From: Litorimonas sp964352855
Lineage (GTDB): Bacteria; Pseudomonadota; Alphaproteobacteria; Caulobacterales; Maricaulaceae
Assembly (NCBI GenBank): GCA_964352855.1
Contig: CAYGTR010000002.1
Coordinates: 1 to 64,000 of the forward strand
Reading direction: 5' to 3'
DNA: 64,000 bases
In this document: positions 34,143-43,492 of the stretch, in pieces
Position numbering within the stretch: position 1 is the first letter of the stretch
How the letters are laid out: every line of letters begins with the position of its first letter
The notes under the pieces: model-generated
Told to the model about the DNA's origin: nothing
Databases searched by the model: none
The model's input: only the letters and a program-made list of their open reading frames with translations
Program-made: the position numbers and the translations under genes

Positions 34143-34203
34143 ATTGGTCATACCAATATTACTGTATTGGTAAATATATAAGGTTGACAAGGCTTAATTT
34201 ATT
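34143..34203 (+). promoter_or_regulatory. Promoter of the second TonB receptor with ATTGGT/ACCAAT operator
   Basis: ATTGGTCATACCAAT (34143-34157) has 6-bp perfect arms. A further half-site ATTGGT lies at 34166-34171, and the -35 TTGACA is at 34184-34189. The distance from operator centre to the -35 is 34 bp, equal to that before the first receptor, and ATTGGTTCAT occupies the -10 region in both. The AAGGTTGACA context is shared as well. Confidence 0.72.
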
Positions 34204-34260
34204 GGTTCATGTCGACAAAATAAAAAGCGTAAAATAACCATCCATCTCAGGGGAAAAACT

Positions 34261-37212
34261 ATGAGACACAAAAAATCCTTCATTAAAGCCGCTTTGGCCT
34301 CAGTTTCAGTCCTAGCAATGGCGACGACAGTCTCAGCGCAGGATTCTGAGCCTTCAGACGAAGTTATTGCTACGGGTATCCGTCAGTCACTTCAAAATGC
34401 GCTTATTGAAAAACGTAACGCGGACAGTCTCATTGAGGTTATTTTGGCTGAAGATATTGGTAAGTTGCCGGACCAAAACCTCGCCGAAGTTCTTGAGAAC
34501 ATCACAGGCATTCAAATTACGCGGACTGCTGGTGTGGGTACTAATGTGCAAATTCGTGGTACGGACGCTAACCGGATTGAGATTAACGGTGTTTCCACTG
34601 TTGGTTCAGGTTCAGGTCGTAGTGGTATCGATTTCGAAGATGTGAATGCATCCATTATCGCGGGTGTCGAGGTTATAAAGGCGCCTACGGCAAAAACAAT
34701 TGAAGGTTCTGTTGGTGGTACAATCAATCTCAGAACTATCCGCCCGCTAGATTTGAAAGAAACGTTAGCGTCTATCCGCATTCAAGGAGAGCAGAGCGAC
34801 TTAACGACATCAGGTATCAAACCAAGAGTATCTGCTGCTCTAGGGAAGAAATGGGAAAATGCGTCTGGCCAAGAAATTGGTATTGTTATGAGCGGGAGTT
34901 ATACTGAGCAAGAGTCAGTGTCTTTCCGTCCGCGTGTTGACATGGACAATATCGCCTCCGCACCTGGTGCTCAATTTGAAGAATATCTCGGTGTTCAGTT
35001 CTTGGTTCAAGAGCAAGAAAATTTTGATTATGAAACAATCAACTTTGCAGGCACAATAGAAGCCCGTCCAAGTGATAATGTGAGACTTTATCTTGATGCC
35101 GTCGTTAATGACCAAAAGCGCAGCCAAGACTCATATAGAATTCAAGCGTCAGGTGTTGCGGATGTTAGAAATCAAGCCGTAAATGCTCCGACTGCATTTC
35201 AGACTGTAGATTTTGGTGTTGGCCCAGGTCAATTTCCTGCAGCGCTTGCTGGCTTGATTGAGCCGGTTCTGTCGGTCGATACGAGTGACCCTAACTTGCG
35301 TTTCTCAAGCGACACTGGATCACGTGTTACTGATAGTAAAGTAATCTCACTCGGTGGTGAGTGGGACGTTACGGAAAGGTTGAGTGTCAGGGCTGAGTTT
35401 GCAACAACAAGTGCAGATACAGAAAACCCAAATCTAAGTACAACGCTTAACTTTATAAACCCCAACTGCCCGCTTGCTGGCGGAACGAACCCCTTAAATG
35501 ATAATTGTGTGCCTTTCATCTATGACTTATCAAATGATTCATTGGCGTTCGGCATTAATTTCAACTCTCCATTTGCGCCATCTGTCGCAGATTTAACGAA
35601 CCCAGCTAACGTTGTTTTGGATCAAGTAGATGTCGGTCGAAACACAACTGAAAATAAAGAAGACGCTTTCCGTATAGACCTGTCCTACGATTTGGAAGAT
35701 AGCTTTTTAGGTGATTTCGTTAGTTCTGTGGATGCTGGCTTCCGCCGCAATAAATCTTCAAGTGTATTTAACAATGTGACTGACCGTATAGGCGGATTCA
35801 GCAGATTAGTAGATAGCCCGAACGGAACGTTGTTTGCGGATCTGCTTGTCGAAGGGCCTAATAATTATGGTGATGCAGACGGACGTGATTTATTTATCGC
35901 TAACTTCCTTCTTGTAGATCCTGACCGCGCCTTCTCAGACCCAGAGGGAACTCTGGCAGCTCTAGAGGCTGCCGTCGTTTTGCATGACCCAACGTCTCCT
36001 GATCTTATAAGTCTTTCATCAGATCAAAACGCTTTTTATGACGTTGTCGAAGAGACGAACGCTTTCTACGCTCAGGCAAATTTTGAGCAGGGTATTTTCA
36101 GCGGTAATGTCGGCGTGCGTTATTTGGATACCACAGTAGCGTCGACTGGTTTCGGCCCAGCAGACGGGTCTGGTACGAGATCACTTGAGACAACAGAAGG
36201 TCAGTATGATTTTTGGCTTCCTCGTTTTAATTTGAGTGCATCTCCAAGAGAAGACGTTGTTTTACGGGCAAGTTATGGTACAGATATTCGCCGTCCTAAC
36301 TTTAGCGACTTGAACACAGCCTTCACATTTGGCCCTCAAGAAAACACGGCTATTAATTTAGGTAATCCAGGTCTTGTCCCTGAAAAAGTTGACTCATTTG
36401 ATATATCCGCAAATTGGTATTTTGATACAGCAGCTGTCTTTAGTGTGGGTTACTTCAATAAGAAACGTACTGATCTTTTCACAAATAATTTCGAAGGCGC
36501 TTTGTTAATTCCAAATGGATCCGGTGGCTTCTCCCGCGAAACAAACCCATCTTGCCCTGGCGGCGGCATTTTTAACCCAGAAGTTATACCAAACGTCTTG
36601 GGTGATCCTGAATCAAGAGGCCTTTGCGTTGATTTCAACCAGCCGGGAAATGATCCTGCGTCCACAACCCAGCAAGGTGTTGAGGTTGCCTTCCAGTATG
36701 ATCTGTCAAATTTCGAGGATAAAATGGCTGGCTTTAGTTGGGCATCTGGTTTCGGTGTTCTCGCAAACTATACCTATCAAGACTTTAGTGGTGGTTCCGT
36801 TGTAGACACGACTTCAGGTCGCGGTCTCACTGTTCTTGGTGATGTCAGCATTCCACAAGGTCTCCTTGATTTCTCTAAAAACGCTTACAATGCGACGCTC
36901 TTTTATGAGAAATATGGCCTTTCAGCCCGTGCGCGCTATACATGGCGGCAGGGTTTCCGTACGACTGACTTTGGCGGTGGTGCCAATACATCAGGCTCCA
37001 GTACGTTTAGCTTCCCGGTTCATACTTTGGACAGAGGGCAGCTTAACGCCAGCATCAACTACGATGTGACAGAGAATTTCAATGTCGGCGTCGAAGCGGT
37101 TAACCTCACTAAGTCGAATATTATTCAGAAATGTGTAAGCGAAACTGGCCCAACATGTTTCGTGGGATATCCTGACCGTCGTATCGTCTTCGGGGCGAGC
37201 TACACATTCTAA
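34261..37212 (+). CDS. TonB-dependent receptor, probable uronate-oligosaccharide importer
   Basis: A 983-residue outer-membrane receptor of the same class as the one at 13208. Signal peptide to TTVSAQ (residue ~27), DEVIATGIRQSLQNAL as the TonB-box region, plug segments LAEDIGKLPDQNLAEVLENI, VQIRGTD and AKTIEGSVGGTI, and a barrel ending IVFGASYTF with terminal Phe. The shared promoter module argues that both receptors respond to the same signal, but this one is adjacent to the unassigned beta-helix enzyme, so its ligand may differ. The upstream gene ends 164 bp before; this receptor has its own promoter and terminator. Confidence 0.9.
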   Translation: MRHKKSFIKAALASVSVLAMATTVSAQDSEPSDEVIATGIRQSLQNALIEKRNADSLIEVILAEDIGKLPDQNLAEVLENITGIQITRTAGVGTNVQIRGTDANRIEINGVSTVGSGSGRSGIDFEDVNASIIAGVEVIKAPTAKTIEGSVGGTINLRTIRPLDLKETLASIRIQGEQSDLTTSGIKPRVSAALGKKWENASGQEIGIVMSGSYTEQESVSFRPRVDMDNIASAPGAQFEEYLGVQFLVQEQENFDYETINFAGTIEARPSDNVRLYLDAVVNDQKRSQDSYRIQASGVADVRNQAVNAPTAFQTVDFGVGPGQFPAALAGLIEPVLSVDTSDPNLRFSSDTGSRVTDSKVISLGGEWDVTERLSVRAEFATTSADTENPNLSTTLNFINPNCPLAGGTNPLNDNCVPFIYDLSNDSLAFGINFNSPFAPSVADLTNPANVVLDQVDVGRNTTENKEDAFRIDLSYDLEDSFLGDFVSSVDAGFRRNKSSSVFNNVTDRIGGFSRLVDSPNGTLFADLLVEGPNNYGDADGRDLFIANFLLVDPDRAFSDPEGTLAALEAAVVLHDPTSPDLISLSSDQNAFYDVVEETNAFYAQANFEQGIFSGNVGVRYLDTTVASTGFGPADGSGTRSLETTEGQYDFWLPRFNLSASPREDVVLRASYGTDIRRPNFSDLNTAFTFGPQENTAINLGNPGLVPEKVDSFDISANWYFDTAAVFSVGYFNKKRTDLFTNNFEGALLIPNGSGGFSRETNPSCPGGGIFNPEVIPNVLGDPESRGLCVDFNQPGNDPASTTQQGVEVAFQYDLSNFEDKMAGFSWASGFGVLANYTYQDFSGGSVVDTTSGRGLTVLGDVSIPQGLLDFSKNAYNATLFYEKYGLSARARYTWRQGFRTTDFGGGANTSGSSTFSFPVHTLDRGQLNASINYDVTENFNVGVEAVNLTKSNIIQKCVSETGPTCFVGYPDRRIVFGASYTF

Positions 37213-37250
37213 AGAAAATATAAGGTCAATCATGGCCTAATGAAAAAACA

Positions 37251-37281
37251 AAAACGCCTCACGCATGTGGGGCGTTTTTTT
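37251..37281 (+). terminator. Rho-independent terminator after the second TonB receptor
   Basis: A 12-bp stem AAAACGCCTCAC / GTGGGGCGTTTT with one G-T pair and loop GCAT, followed by a run of seven T in total. Marks the right end of the alginate/uronate locus. Confidence 0.9.
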
Positions 37282-37688
37282 ATGAATTGAGTGCGCTCCA
37301 GGAGCGTTAAATTGTTTTGTTAACGGCAGGTTCCTTATTGATATTTATAATCCATTGAGTTGCAAGGTGTTGGGTAGATTTATGCCGAAACACTCATTTT
37401 TATTAAACAAGCTATAAATCTCTTCTCAAATACAGAAATGAAAGCTGTCATCGATTTCCATACAAAAAATCAACGTGCCGATGATATAATATGATGCCGC
37501 CTGTATGTGGAATCATATCTAAATCCCCTTTGATAACCTTGGGCCAACACCCAGAGTGAGTCAGAAACCGCAAATTCTTTCAAGCACTGAGTTTCAAAAC
37601 TGTCGCGCTAGGGCGGACATCTCGGATGCCTCATTGGGGCAATTCAAGCCGCTCTGCTGAGGTTAAATTTGGGGGTTGTATCCACACT
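37282..37688. other. Intergenic stretch between the receptor terminator and acsA, nothing recognised
   Basis: About 400 bp with no supported gene on either strand. The acsA transcript must end here, but I see no hairpin with a T tract on the minus strand. GCTCCAGGAGC at about 37296-37306 is a small self-complementary element without clear function. Confidence 0.5.
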
Positions 37689-39647
37689 CTAATCCATTTT
37701 TGTGCGGTTTTGGATAAGATCCTCCACGACTTCGGGATCTGCGAGTGTTGAGGTATCGCCCAAATTTCCGAACTCATTCTCGGCAATTTTGCGCAAGATA
37801 CGCCGCATGATTTTACCGCTACGCGTTTTAGGAAGGCCTGGCGCAAATTGAATAAGATCCGGCGTGGCAATCGGCCCGATTTCTGCGCGAACATGTTTGA
37901 TCAGGCTCTTTCGCAGACCATCATCGACCTCTACGCCCGCCCGCACAGTGACATAAGCATATATACCCTGACCCTTAATCTCGTGCGGATAGCCCACAAC
38001 GGCGGCTTCCGCCACGGCATCATGTGAGACGAGGGCGCTTTCGACTTCAGCGGTGCCCATACGGTGACCGGAAACATTTATCACATCATCCACGCGGCCT
38101 GTAATCCAGTAGAAACCGTCTGTATCACGACGGCAGCCATCCCCTGTAAAGTAAGCCCCCGGATAGGCGGCAAAGTAAGTGTCTTTGAAGCGTTGATGGT
38201 CGCCATAAACCGTGCGCATCTGACCCGGCCAGCTGTCGGTGATAAGCAAATTGCCTTCGGTCGCGCCCACTAAAGCATGACCTTGGGCATCAACTAATTC
38301 AGGCTTGATACCAAAGAATGGATGGCTGCCCGCACCCGGCTTCATTACTGTGGTGCCGGGGAGGGGCACAATCATGGCCCCACCTGTCTCTGTTTGCCAC
38401 CATGTATCTACAATCGGGCAGCGTCCGTCTCCGACCACATGAAAATACCACTCCCAAGCTTCAGGGTTTATGGGTTCTCCGACCGTGCCTAGCAGGCGAA
38501 GTGAGCTGCGCGATGTGGCGTGGACATAGTCTTCGCCCTCGCGCATCAAAGCACGTATTGCCGTTGGGGCCGTGTAGAAAATACTGACTTGATGCGTATC
38601 GCAGACCTGCCAAAAGCGCGATGCATCTGGATAAGTTGGTATGCCTTCAAACATCACAGTCGTCGCGCCATTGGTCAGAGGGCCATAGACAATATAAGTA
38701 TGCCCTGTGACCCAGCCGACATCGGCGCTGCACCAATAGACATCCTCTTCTTTCAGATCGAAAACATATTCATGGGTCATGGAGGCCCAAACGAGATAGC
38801 CGCCCGTGGTATGCAGCACACCTTTGGGCTTGCCTGTCGAGCCGCTTGTATAAAGAATAAAGAGCGGGTCCTCCGCTTTCATTGGCTCGGGCGGGCAATC
38901 CTCAGACACGCCTTCCAGCGCCTCATCCAACCAGATATCCCGACCTGCTGTCATCGTCACAGTACCGCCCGTATGGCGCACCGTCAGAACCGTTTTGACA
39001 GGCTTGCCTTGCTTGGCTGCCAGATTGCAAGCGGCGTCACAATTAGCTTTCAATGGGACTTTCTTTGTCCCGCGCAAGCCTTCATCTGCGGTAATCACAA
39101 AACTACTGTCGCAATCGGTGATTCGCCCTGCCAAAGCGTCCGGAGAGAAGCCGCCAAAGACGACACTATGCACCGCGCCGATACGGGCGCAGGCCAACAT
39201 CGCATAGCTCGCCTCTAATATCATCGGCATATAAATCGTAACGCGATCACCTTTCTTTACACCTTTGGCTTTCAGCACATTGGCAAAGCGGCATACTTCG
39301 CGGTGTAACTCAAGATAGGTCAATTTCTTAGACGCACCCGGACTATCGGCTTCCCAGATAATCGCCGTTTTATCGCCCCGTGTGTCTAAATGGCGATCTA
39401 GGCAGTTTTCTGTTACATTCAGAACCCCATCCGCATACCACTCAATATGAAAATCACCGTCTTCCCAAGACACGTTTTTCGCCTGAGTATAGGGTACCAT
39501 CCAATCAAGACGTCGACCTTGTTCTGTCCAAAACTCTTCAGGGTCAGATATAGAGTGGGCGTACATCTCTTTATAACGCTCCGGGCTGAGATTAGCCTCT
39601 TGCGCGAATTCATGAGGAACCGGGTAAACTTTTTCGACTTCATCCAT
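37689..39647 (-). CDS. acsA: Acetyl-CoA synthetase Acs
   Basis: A 652-residue AMP-forming ligase activating acetate to acetyl-CoA. Motifs: ATP loop YTSGSTGKPKGVLHT, WWQTETGG, YFTGDGCRRD, and the acetylation site PKTRSGKIMRRILRK whose Lys is the regulatory residue. The ATG at 39647 gives exactly the length of E. coli Acs and has AGGA upstream; a GTG ten codons earlier (39677) is possible. It stands alone. Acetate could come from the uronate pathway or from fermentation, but the position just outside the locus does not prove a link. Confidence 0.95.
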   Translation of the reverse strand: MDEVEKVYPVPHEFAQEANLSPERYKEMYAHSISDPEEFWTEQGRRLDWMVPYTQAKNVSWEDGDFHIEWYADGVLNVTENCLDRHLDTRGDKTAIIWEADSPGASKKLTYLELHREVCRFANVLKAKGVKKGDRVTIYMPMILEASYAMLACARIGAVHSVVFGGFSPDALAGRITDCDSSFVITADEGLRGTKKVPLKANCDAACNLAAKQGKPVKTVLTVRHTGGTVTMTAGRDIWLDEALEGVSEDCPPEPMKAEDPLFILYTSGSTGKPKGVLHTTGGYLVWASMTHEYVFDLKEEDVYWCSADVGWVTGHTYIVYGPLTNGATTVMFEGIPTYPDASRFWQVCDTHQVSIFYTAPTAIRALMREGEDYVHATSRSSLRLLGTVGEPINPEAWEWYFHVVGDGRCPIVDTWWQTETGGAMIVPLPGTTVMKPGAGSHPFFGIKPELVDAQGHALVGATEGNLLITDSWPGQMRTVYGDHQRFKDTYFAAYPGAYFTGDGCRRDTDGFYWITGRVDDVINVSGHRMGTAEVESALVSHDAVAEAAVVGYPHEIKGQGIYAYVTVRAGVEVDDGLRKSLIKHVRAEIGPIATPDLIQFAPGLPKTRSGKIMRRILRKIAENEFGNLGDTSTLADPEVVEDLIQNRTKMD

Positions 39648-39903
39648 ATTCACGTATCCTACCGTCTGGTTCACCACCTTACCTCTTATCGTGGGGTTTA
39701 AAAACCATATTTCGTCGAAAAGGTAGTGCGTGTAAGGCTTCCCTCATCACATCTTAAATTATAACTCGCGATTGTGCGTAAAAGGGTATTCTCATCTTCC
39801 TTAGACAAATCATGTGAAGACTTGCGATACGTAGCGCTAAATGAGAAAAGGTTACGGAAATGGACAGATTATTTATAATAGAGAGCATATTTTTAATTAA
39901 TTA

Positions 39904-39920
39904 GCATATTATAAATATGC
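39904..39920. promoter_or_regulatory. Inverted repeat upstream of dusA
   Basis: GCATATT-ATA-AATATGC is a perfect 7-3-7 inverted repeat ending 18 bp before the dusA start. A second AGCATATT copy lies about 23 bp to the left. It is AT-rich and could be an operator or a small RNA hairpin at the 5' end of the message. Confidence 0.4.
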
Positions 39921-39938
39921 GCTTTATCAAATAGACCT

Positions 39939-40946
39939 GTGAGCAAAAATATTGTGCAAAATCAACAATTTACAGTGAGCTGTGCCCCCATGATGGACTG
40001 GACGGATCGGCATTGTCGGTGGTTCCATCGCCAGTTGTCGTTACATCTTGAGCTTTATACCGAAATGGTGGTGGCGGACGCTGTTATTCACGGGCCGCGT
40101 GAGCGGCTTTTGGGGTTTGATGCGATTGAGCACCCTGTTGTTTTGCAAATTGGGGGGAGTGATCCGGCCAAGCTCGCGGACGCCTCAAAAATTGGTGAAG
40201 ACTATGGTTATGACGCTATCAACATTAATATTGGTTGTCCCTCAGACCGCGTGCAATCAGGTCGGTTTGGGGCCTGCCTCATGTCAGAACCGACACTAGT
40301 TGCAGAGTGTTTTCAAACCATGCAAACTGCCGTTAAGATTCCTGTCACAGTCAAATGTCGCTTGGGTATAGATGATCAGAGAGTTGAAGAGACTTTACCG
40401 GAATTTTTGAAAACCGTCTCAGATGCAGGATGTGAGACCTTTATTATTCATGCAAGAAAGGCATGGTTAAAGGGACTGAGCCCGAAAGAAAACCGAGACG
40501 TTCCGCCGCTCGATTATGATCTTGTGCGTCAAATGAAAGTCAGCTTTCCGCATCTGAATATTCAACTCAATGGCGGGTTGGAGTCTATTAGTGAGGGTTT
40601 GAAGGAAACTCAACATCTTGATGGGTTTATGTTGGGACGGGCGGCTTATCACACGCCTTGGATTCTCACAGAAATCGATTCCAAACTTTTTGGTTGCGAG
40701 GTGAAGGTGATTGAGCGCGGAGATATCGTTATACGTTTGATTAATTATTTGAAAACTGTTGAGCAAGAGGATCGGTCTACAAAGGCAATGCTTAGGCATG
40801 TTATGGGGCTTTATAGTGGACAGCCTGGGGCGAGGCTCTGGCGGCGGGCCTTAAGTGAGGGTGGGGCGAGTGGAGAGATGCCTTCCGTCGTTATGCAAAA
40901 GGCGTTTGATCACTATACTGACTTTGTTGAGACGAAAGCGGCTTAG
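39939..40946 (+). CDS. dusA: tRNA-dihydrouridine(20/20a) synthase DusA
   Basis: A 335-residue FMN TIM-barrel enzyme reducing uridine 20/20a in the tRNA D-loop. Shows the flavin-site start CAPMMDWTDRHCRWF, NINIGCPSDRVQSGRFGACLM with the catalytic Cys, VKCRLGID, and the DusA-specific segment HARKAWLKGLSPKENR, plus GGLES and GRAAYHTPW. That segment separates DusA from DusB and DusC. The start is GTG at 39939. The stop overlaps the next gene. Confidence 0.93.
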   Translation: MSKNIVQNQQFTVSCAPMMDWTDRHCRWFHRQLSLHLELYTEMVVADAVIHGPRERLLGFDAIEHPVVLQIGGSDPAKLADASKIGEDYGYDAININIGCPSDRVQSGRFGACLMSEPTLVAECFQTMQTAVKIPVTVKCRLGIDDQRVEETLPEFLKTVSDAGCETFIIHARKAWLKGLSPKENRDVPPLDYDLVRQMKVSFPHLNIQLNGGLESISEGLKETQHLDGFMLGRAAYHTPWILTEIDSKLFGCEVKVIERGDIVIRLINYLKTVEQEDRSTKAMLRHVMGLYSGQPGARLWRRALSEGGASGEMPSVVMQKAFDHYTDFVETKAA

Positions 40947-41785
40947 TGGATCCTGTCACGCTTATCCTTTTAGTCGTCGCTCTCGTGGCTGTCGCTATCA
41001 TTGCGGGTTTCTCTTCCGGTCTATTCGGGATAGGCGGCGGCGCCGTCATGGTGCCAGCTCTTCATTATGCTTTCAAAGTCATTGGTGTGGCAGATGCGAC
41101 CGTGATGCACACTGCTGTGGCGACGAGTTCTGCAGTCATCATCGTCAATAGTTGGCGCTCTGTCAGAAAGCATAAGGCACGAGACTCAGTCGATATGAAC
41201 ATATTATTCCCGAAACAGTTTTGGCGAAGCTATGGGTTATGGATCGGTTTAGGGTCTTTTATTGCAGCCTCAATAATTGCGCCACAACTTTCAGCGCAGA
41301 CTTTGATCATCCTTTTTGCCGTCATTGCCATGCTCGTGGCGTTACAATTTATATTTGGGAGACCTAATTTTATTCTTCGCAAAACCGTTCCGGGTGGTTT
41401 TGCCCCGCCAATCGTCGGCTCATCAGTGGGAGGTTTATCGGCTTTGATGGGGATTGGCGGCGGATCTTTAAGTGTACCGCTTTTAAGTCTTTGTAATGTC
41501 CCCATACACCGGGCTGTCGGGACGGCATCGGGTTTTGGTTTGGCAATCGCATTGCCGGCGACCCTTGGCTTCATCATATCAGGTTGGGGTGTGGTTGGAC
41601 GCCCTGCCATGTCATTAGGCTATGTTAATCTCGCCGGGTTTATGATTATCGCGACAATCTCGTCGCTTGTTGTGCCGTTGGGTGTAAATGCAGCGCATGC
41701 CTTAGACGCAAAACGCCTTAAACAGGTTTTTGGGATTTGTTTGTTTTTGGTCGCCATGAATATGGTGCGGGAGACGATCATCTAA
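40946..41785 (+). CDS. TauE/SafE-family (TSUP) membrane permease
   Basis: A 279-residue membrane protein with two homologous halves, each starting with a glycine-rich signature: GFSSGLFGIGGGAVMVP and SALMGIGGGSLSVP. About eight helices. TSUP members export sulphite, sulphoacetate or organosulphur anions; the substrate here is unknown. GTG start overlaps the dusA stop by one base (TAGTG), so the pair are probably co-transcribed although functionally unrelated. The 3' end overlaps the convergent gene by 4 bp. Confidence 0.85.
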   Translation: MDPVTLILLVVALVAVAIIAGFSSGLFGIGGGAVMVPALHYAFKVIGVADATVMHTAVATSSAVIIVNSWRSVRKHKARDSVDMNILFPKQFWRSYGLWIGLGSFIAASIIAPQLSAQTLIILFAVIAMLVALQFIFGRPNFILRKTVPGGFAPPIVGSSVGGLSALMGIGGGSLSVPLLSLCNVPIHRAVGTASGFGLAIALPATLGFIISGWGVVGRPAMSLGYVNLAGFMIIATISSLVVPLGVNAAHALDAKRLKQVFGICLFLVAMNMVRETII

Positions 41786-42315
41786 AAACGGAGTGTGAGC
41801 ATATCCCGCGTGGCTTGAACAGATTGAAGCTCACCCAGATATGTCATACCGAGTAGCGAAACATCCAAACCTTCAGGCACGACCATGGCGTCAACATTTT
41901 TGACGGTGATGGCACCTACAGAGATACGGTCAATTGTGACTCTAGCGGCCCAATTCTTGCCGCCAGCTGTGCTGATGGGCATATTATAAACAAGGTCACG
42001 CGTCTTAATACCGGCTTTCTTCGCGTCTTTTTCTGTTAAGGCGACCATGCCTGCGCCTGTATCAACCAGGAAACGCACCGTGCCTGTATTGACCCGAGCC
42101 TGTGTCCAAAATTGTCCATCCTGCGGATTCTTTCGTAATGTGACAACGGATGCGGATTTCGGTTTCTTAGGCGTCGTAACTTTAACGGGTTCGGGTGTAA
42201 TTTTTTGTTCGGCAGGGCTGCAGGCTGTCACAATTAAGCTTAAGACAAAACCAATCGCCAAACGCTTGAAAACGTGGCGGTGAAAGACAAAATTTTCGAT
42301 ATGGGTCATAAACAT
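41782..42315 (-). CDS. Retropepsin-like aspartic protease, probable lipoprotein
   Basis: About 177 residues. The N-terminal hydrophobic segment ends LSLIVTACSP, a lipobox. The active-site motif FLVDTGAGMVALTEKDA (D-T-G, then the flap region) and the later hydrophobic GLDVSLLGMTYLG match the bacterial TIGR02281/clan AA family of single-domain, dimerising pepsin-like proteases. Cellular targets are unknown. It is convergent with the TSUP gene, sharing 4 bp at their ends. ATG at 42315 has GAGAGG nearby; an ATG two codons later is equally possible. Confidence 0.82.
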   Translation of the reverse strand: MFMTHIENFVFHRHVFKRLAIGFVLSLIVTACSPAEQKITPEPVKVTTPKKPKSASVVTLRKNPQDGQFWTQARVNTGTVRFLVDTGAGMVALTEKDAKKAGIKTRDLVYNMPISTAGGKNWAARVTIDRISVGAITVKNVDAMVVPEGLDVSLLGMTYLGELQSVQATRDMLTLRF

Positions 42316-42416
42316 GCGACCTCTCTATCGTAAAAGCGTTTGAAAGCCTTTAACATATTGATGTGTATTGAGATTGCGTCTTGATTCTGAGTGTATTTGG
42401 TCAATAGGATATTAAA

Positions 42417-43400
42417 ATGAGTGTTTCCAAACCCCAAGACCGTCCTTTTGACGATATTCTCGGTCTTATTGAGACAATGCCAATGCTAAGAGACGGTCAG
42501 TTAGAGGCTGTCGAGCGTCAGCTATTGAATTCATGTGGAGCGCTTTCACCAATCGGGCGACTTTGCCCCGATTTGGCAAAAATTGCAGCTTGGCAGGACA
42601 GAGAGACACCGAGCCTGATGAGACCCCTAATCGCTGTTTTTGCGGGTACACATGGCGTATCCAAGGGTGTTTTTGAAACAGATATTATTGCAGCGTCGAA
42701 GAAAAGGGTCGCCAGTCTAACTGAAGGCAAAGCGGCGGTTCGCGGCATGGCCTCTGATTTAGGAGCTGCGTTTAAAGTTTATGAATTTGGCATTGAATAC
42801 CCGTCCGTAGATTTTACTCAAAATTCGTCTTTAAGTGAGCGCGATTGTGCGGCAGCTATTGCTTTTGGCATGGAAGTTGTTGCCGAGGGGGCTGATGTCA
42901 TTGTTTTAGGGAATGCGGGTTACGGCGCAGCGACGGCTGCGGCAGGTATTGCGCGTGCCCTTTTCGGTGGGGCAGCTGATTATTGGGCCGGAGGAAACGA
43001 ACACACTGCTGCAGCTAGAATTGCAACCGTGAAAGCGGGGGCCAAGCGCCATAATAGTGACGATACGCCTTCGCCTCTGAACACTTTACGAGATTATGGT
43101 GGACGTGATATTGCAGGTGTAGTCGGGGCGATATTAGCCGCCAGACATCAGCGTATTCCTGTGATTTTAGATGGTTATGTTGTCTGCGCAGCGGCGGCTG
43201 TATTGTACAAAATAAACCCGTCAACATTGGATCACTGCATCGCGGCCCAAGTCACGATTGAGCCCGCGCATCAGGCGCTTTTAGACCGAATTGAAAAGAC
43301 GCCCGTTATGGATTTGAAGATCAATATTGGTGATGGCACAGGCGGGGCATTTGCATTGTCTGTTTTGAAAACTGCTGCTTCCGGATTGAACACATTATAG
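42417..43400 (+). CDS. CobT-like nicotinate-nucleotide:DMB phosphoribosyltransferase family protein, altered active site
   Basis: A 327-residue protein that follows the CobT fold throughout: IAVFAGTHGV near residue 75, the central glycine loop, HNSDDTPSPL, VILDGYVVCAAAAVL, and a C-terminal LLDL-like region. Where CobT has the GEMGIGNTTAA loop this reads GNAGYGAATAA (Glu and Asn lost), and the catalytic-base motif GEGTGA reads GDGTGG (Glu to Asp). Canonical CobT activates the lower ligand base of cobalamin. With these changes it may be a weak, different-base or non-catalytic paralogue. No other cobalamin gene is nearby. Single gene with a modest leader. Confidence 0.75.
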   Translation: MSVSKPQDRPFDDILGLIETMPMLRDGQLEAVERQLLNSCGALSPIGRLCPDLAKIAAWQDRETPSLMRPLIAVFAGTHGVSKGVFETDIIAASKKRVASLTEGKAAVRGMASDLGAAFKVYEFGIEYPSVDFTQNSSLSERDCAAAIAFGMEVVAEGADVIVLGNAGYGAATAAAGIARALFGGAADYWAGGNEHTAAARIATVKAGAKRHNSDDTPSPLNTLRDYGGRDIAGVVGAILAARHQRIPVILDGYVVCAAAAVLYKINPSTLDHCIAAQVTIEPAHQALLDRIEKTPVMDLKINIGDGTGGAFALSVLKTAASGLNTL

Positions 43401-43492
43401 ATAATTCTACTGTATTTAGTAAAATAAACGCAAGAATTTCCTAGAGTATTTCGTTATAGCGCAAACATACTAATCCTCTTTAGGCGTCTCAC

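Noticed and set aside
37300..37688. Small genes in the 400-bp gap between the second TonB receptor and acsA
   Set aside because: Open stretches on both strands overlap acsA or lack a ribosome-binding site and protein-like composition.
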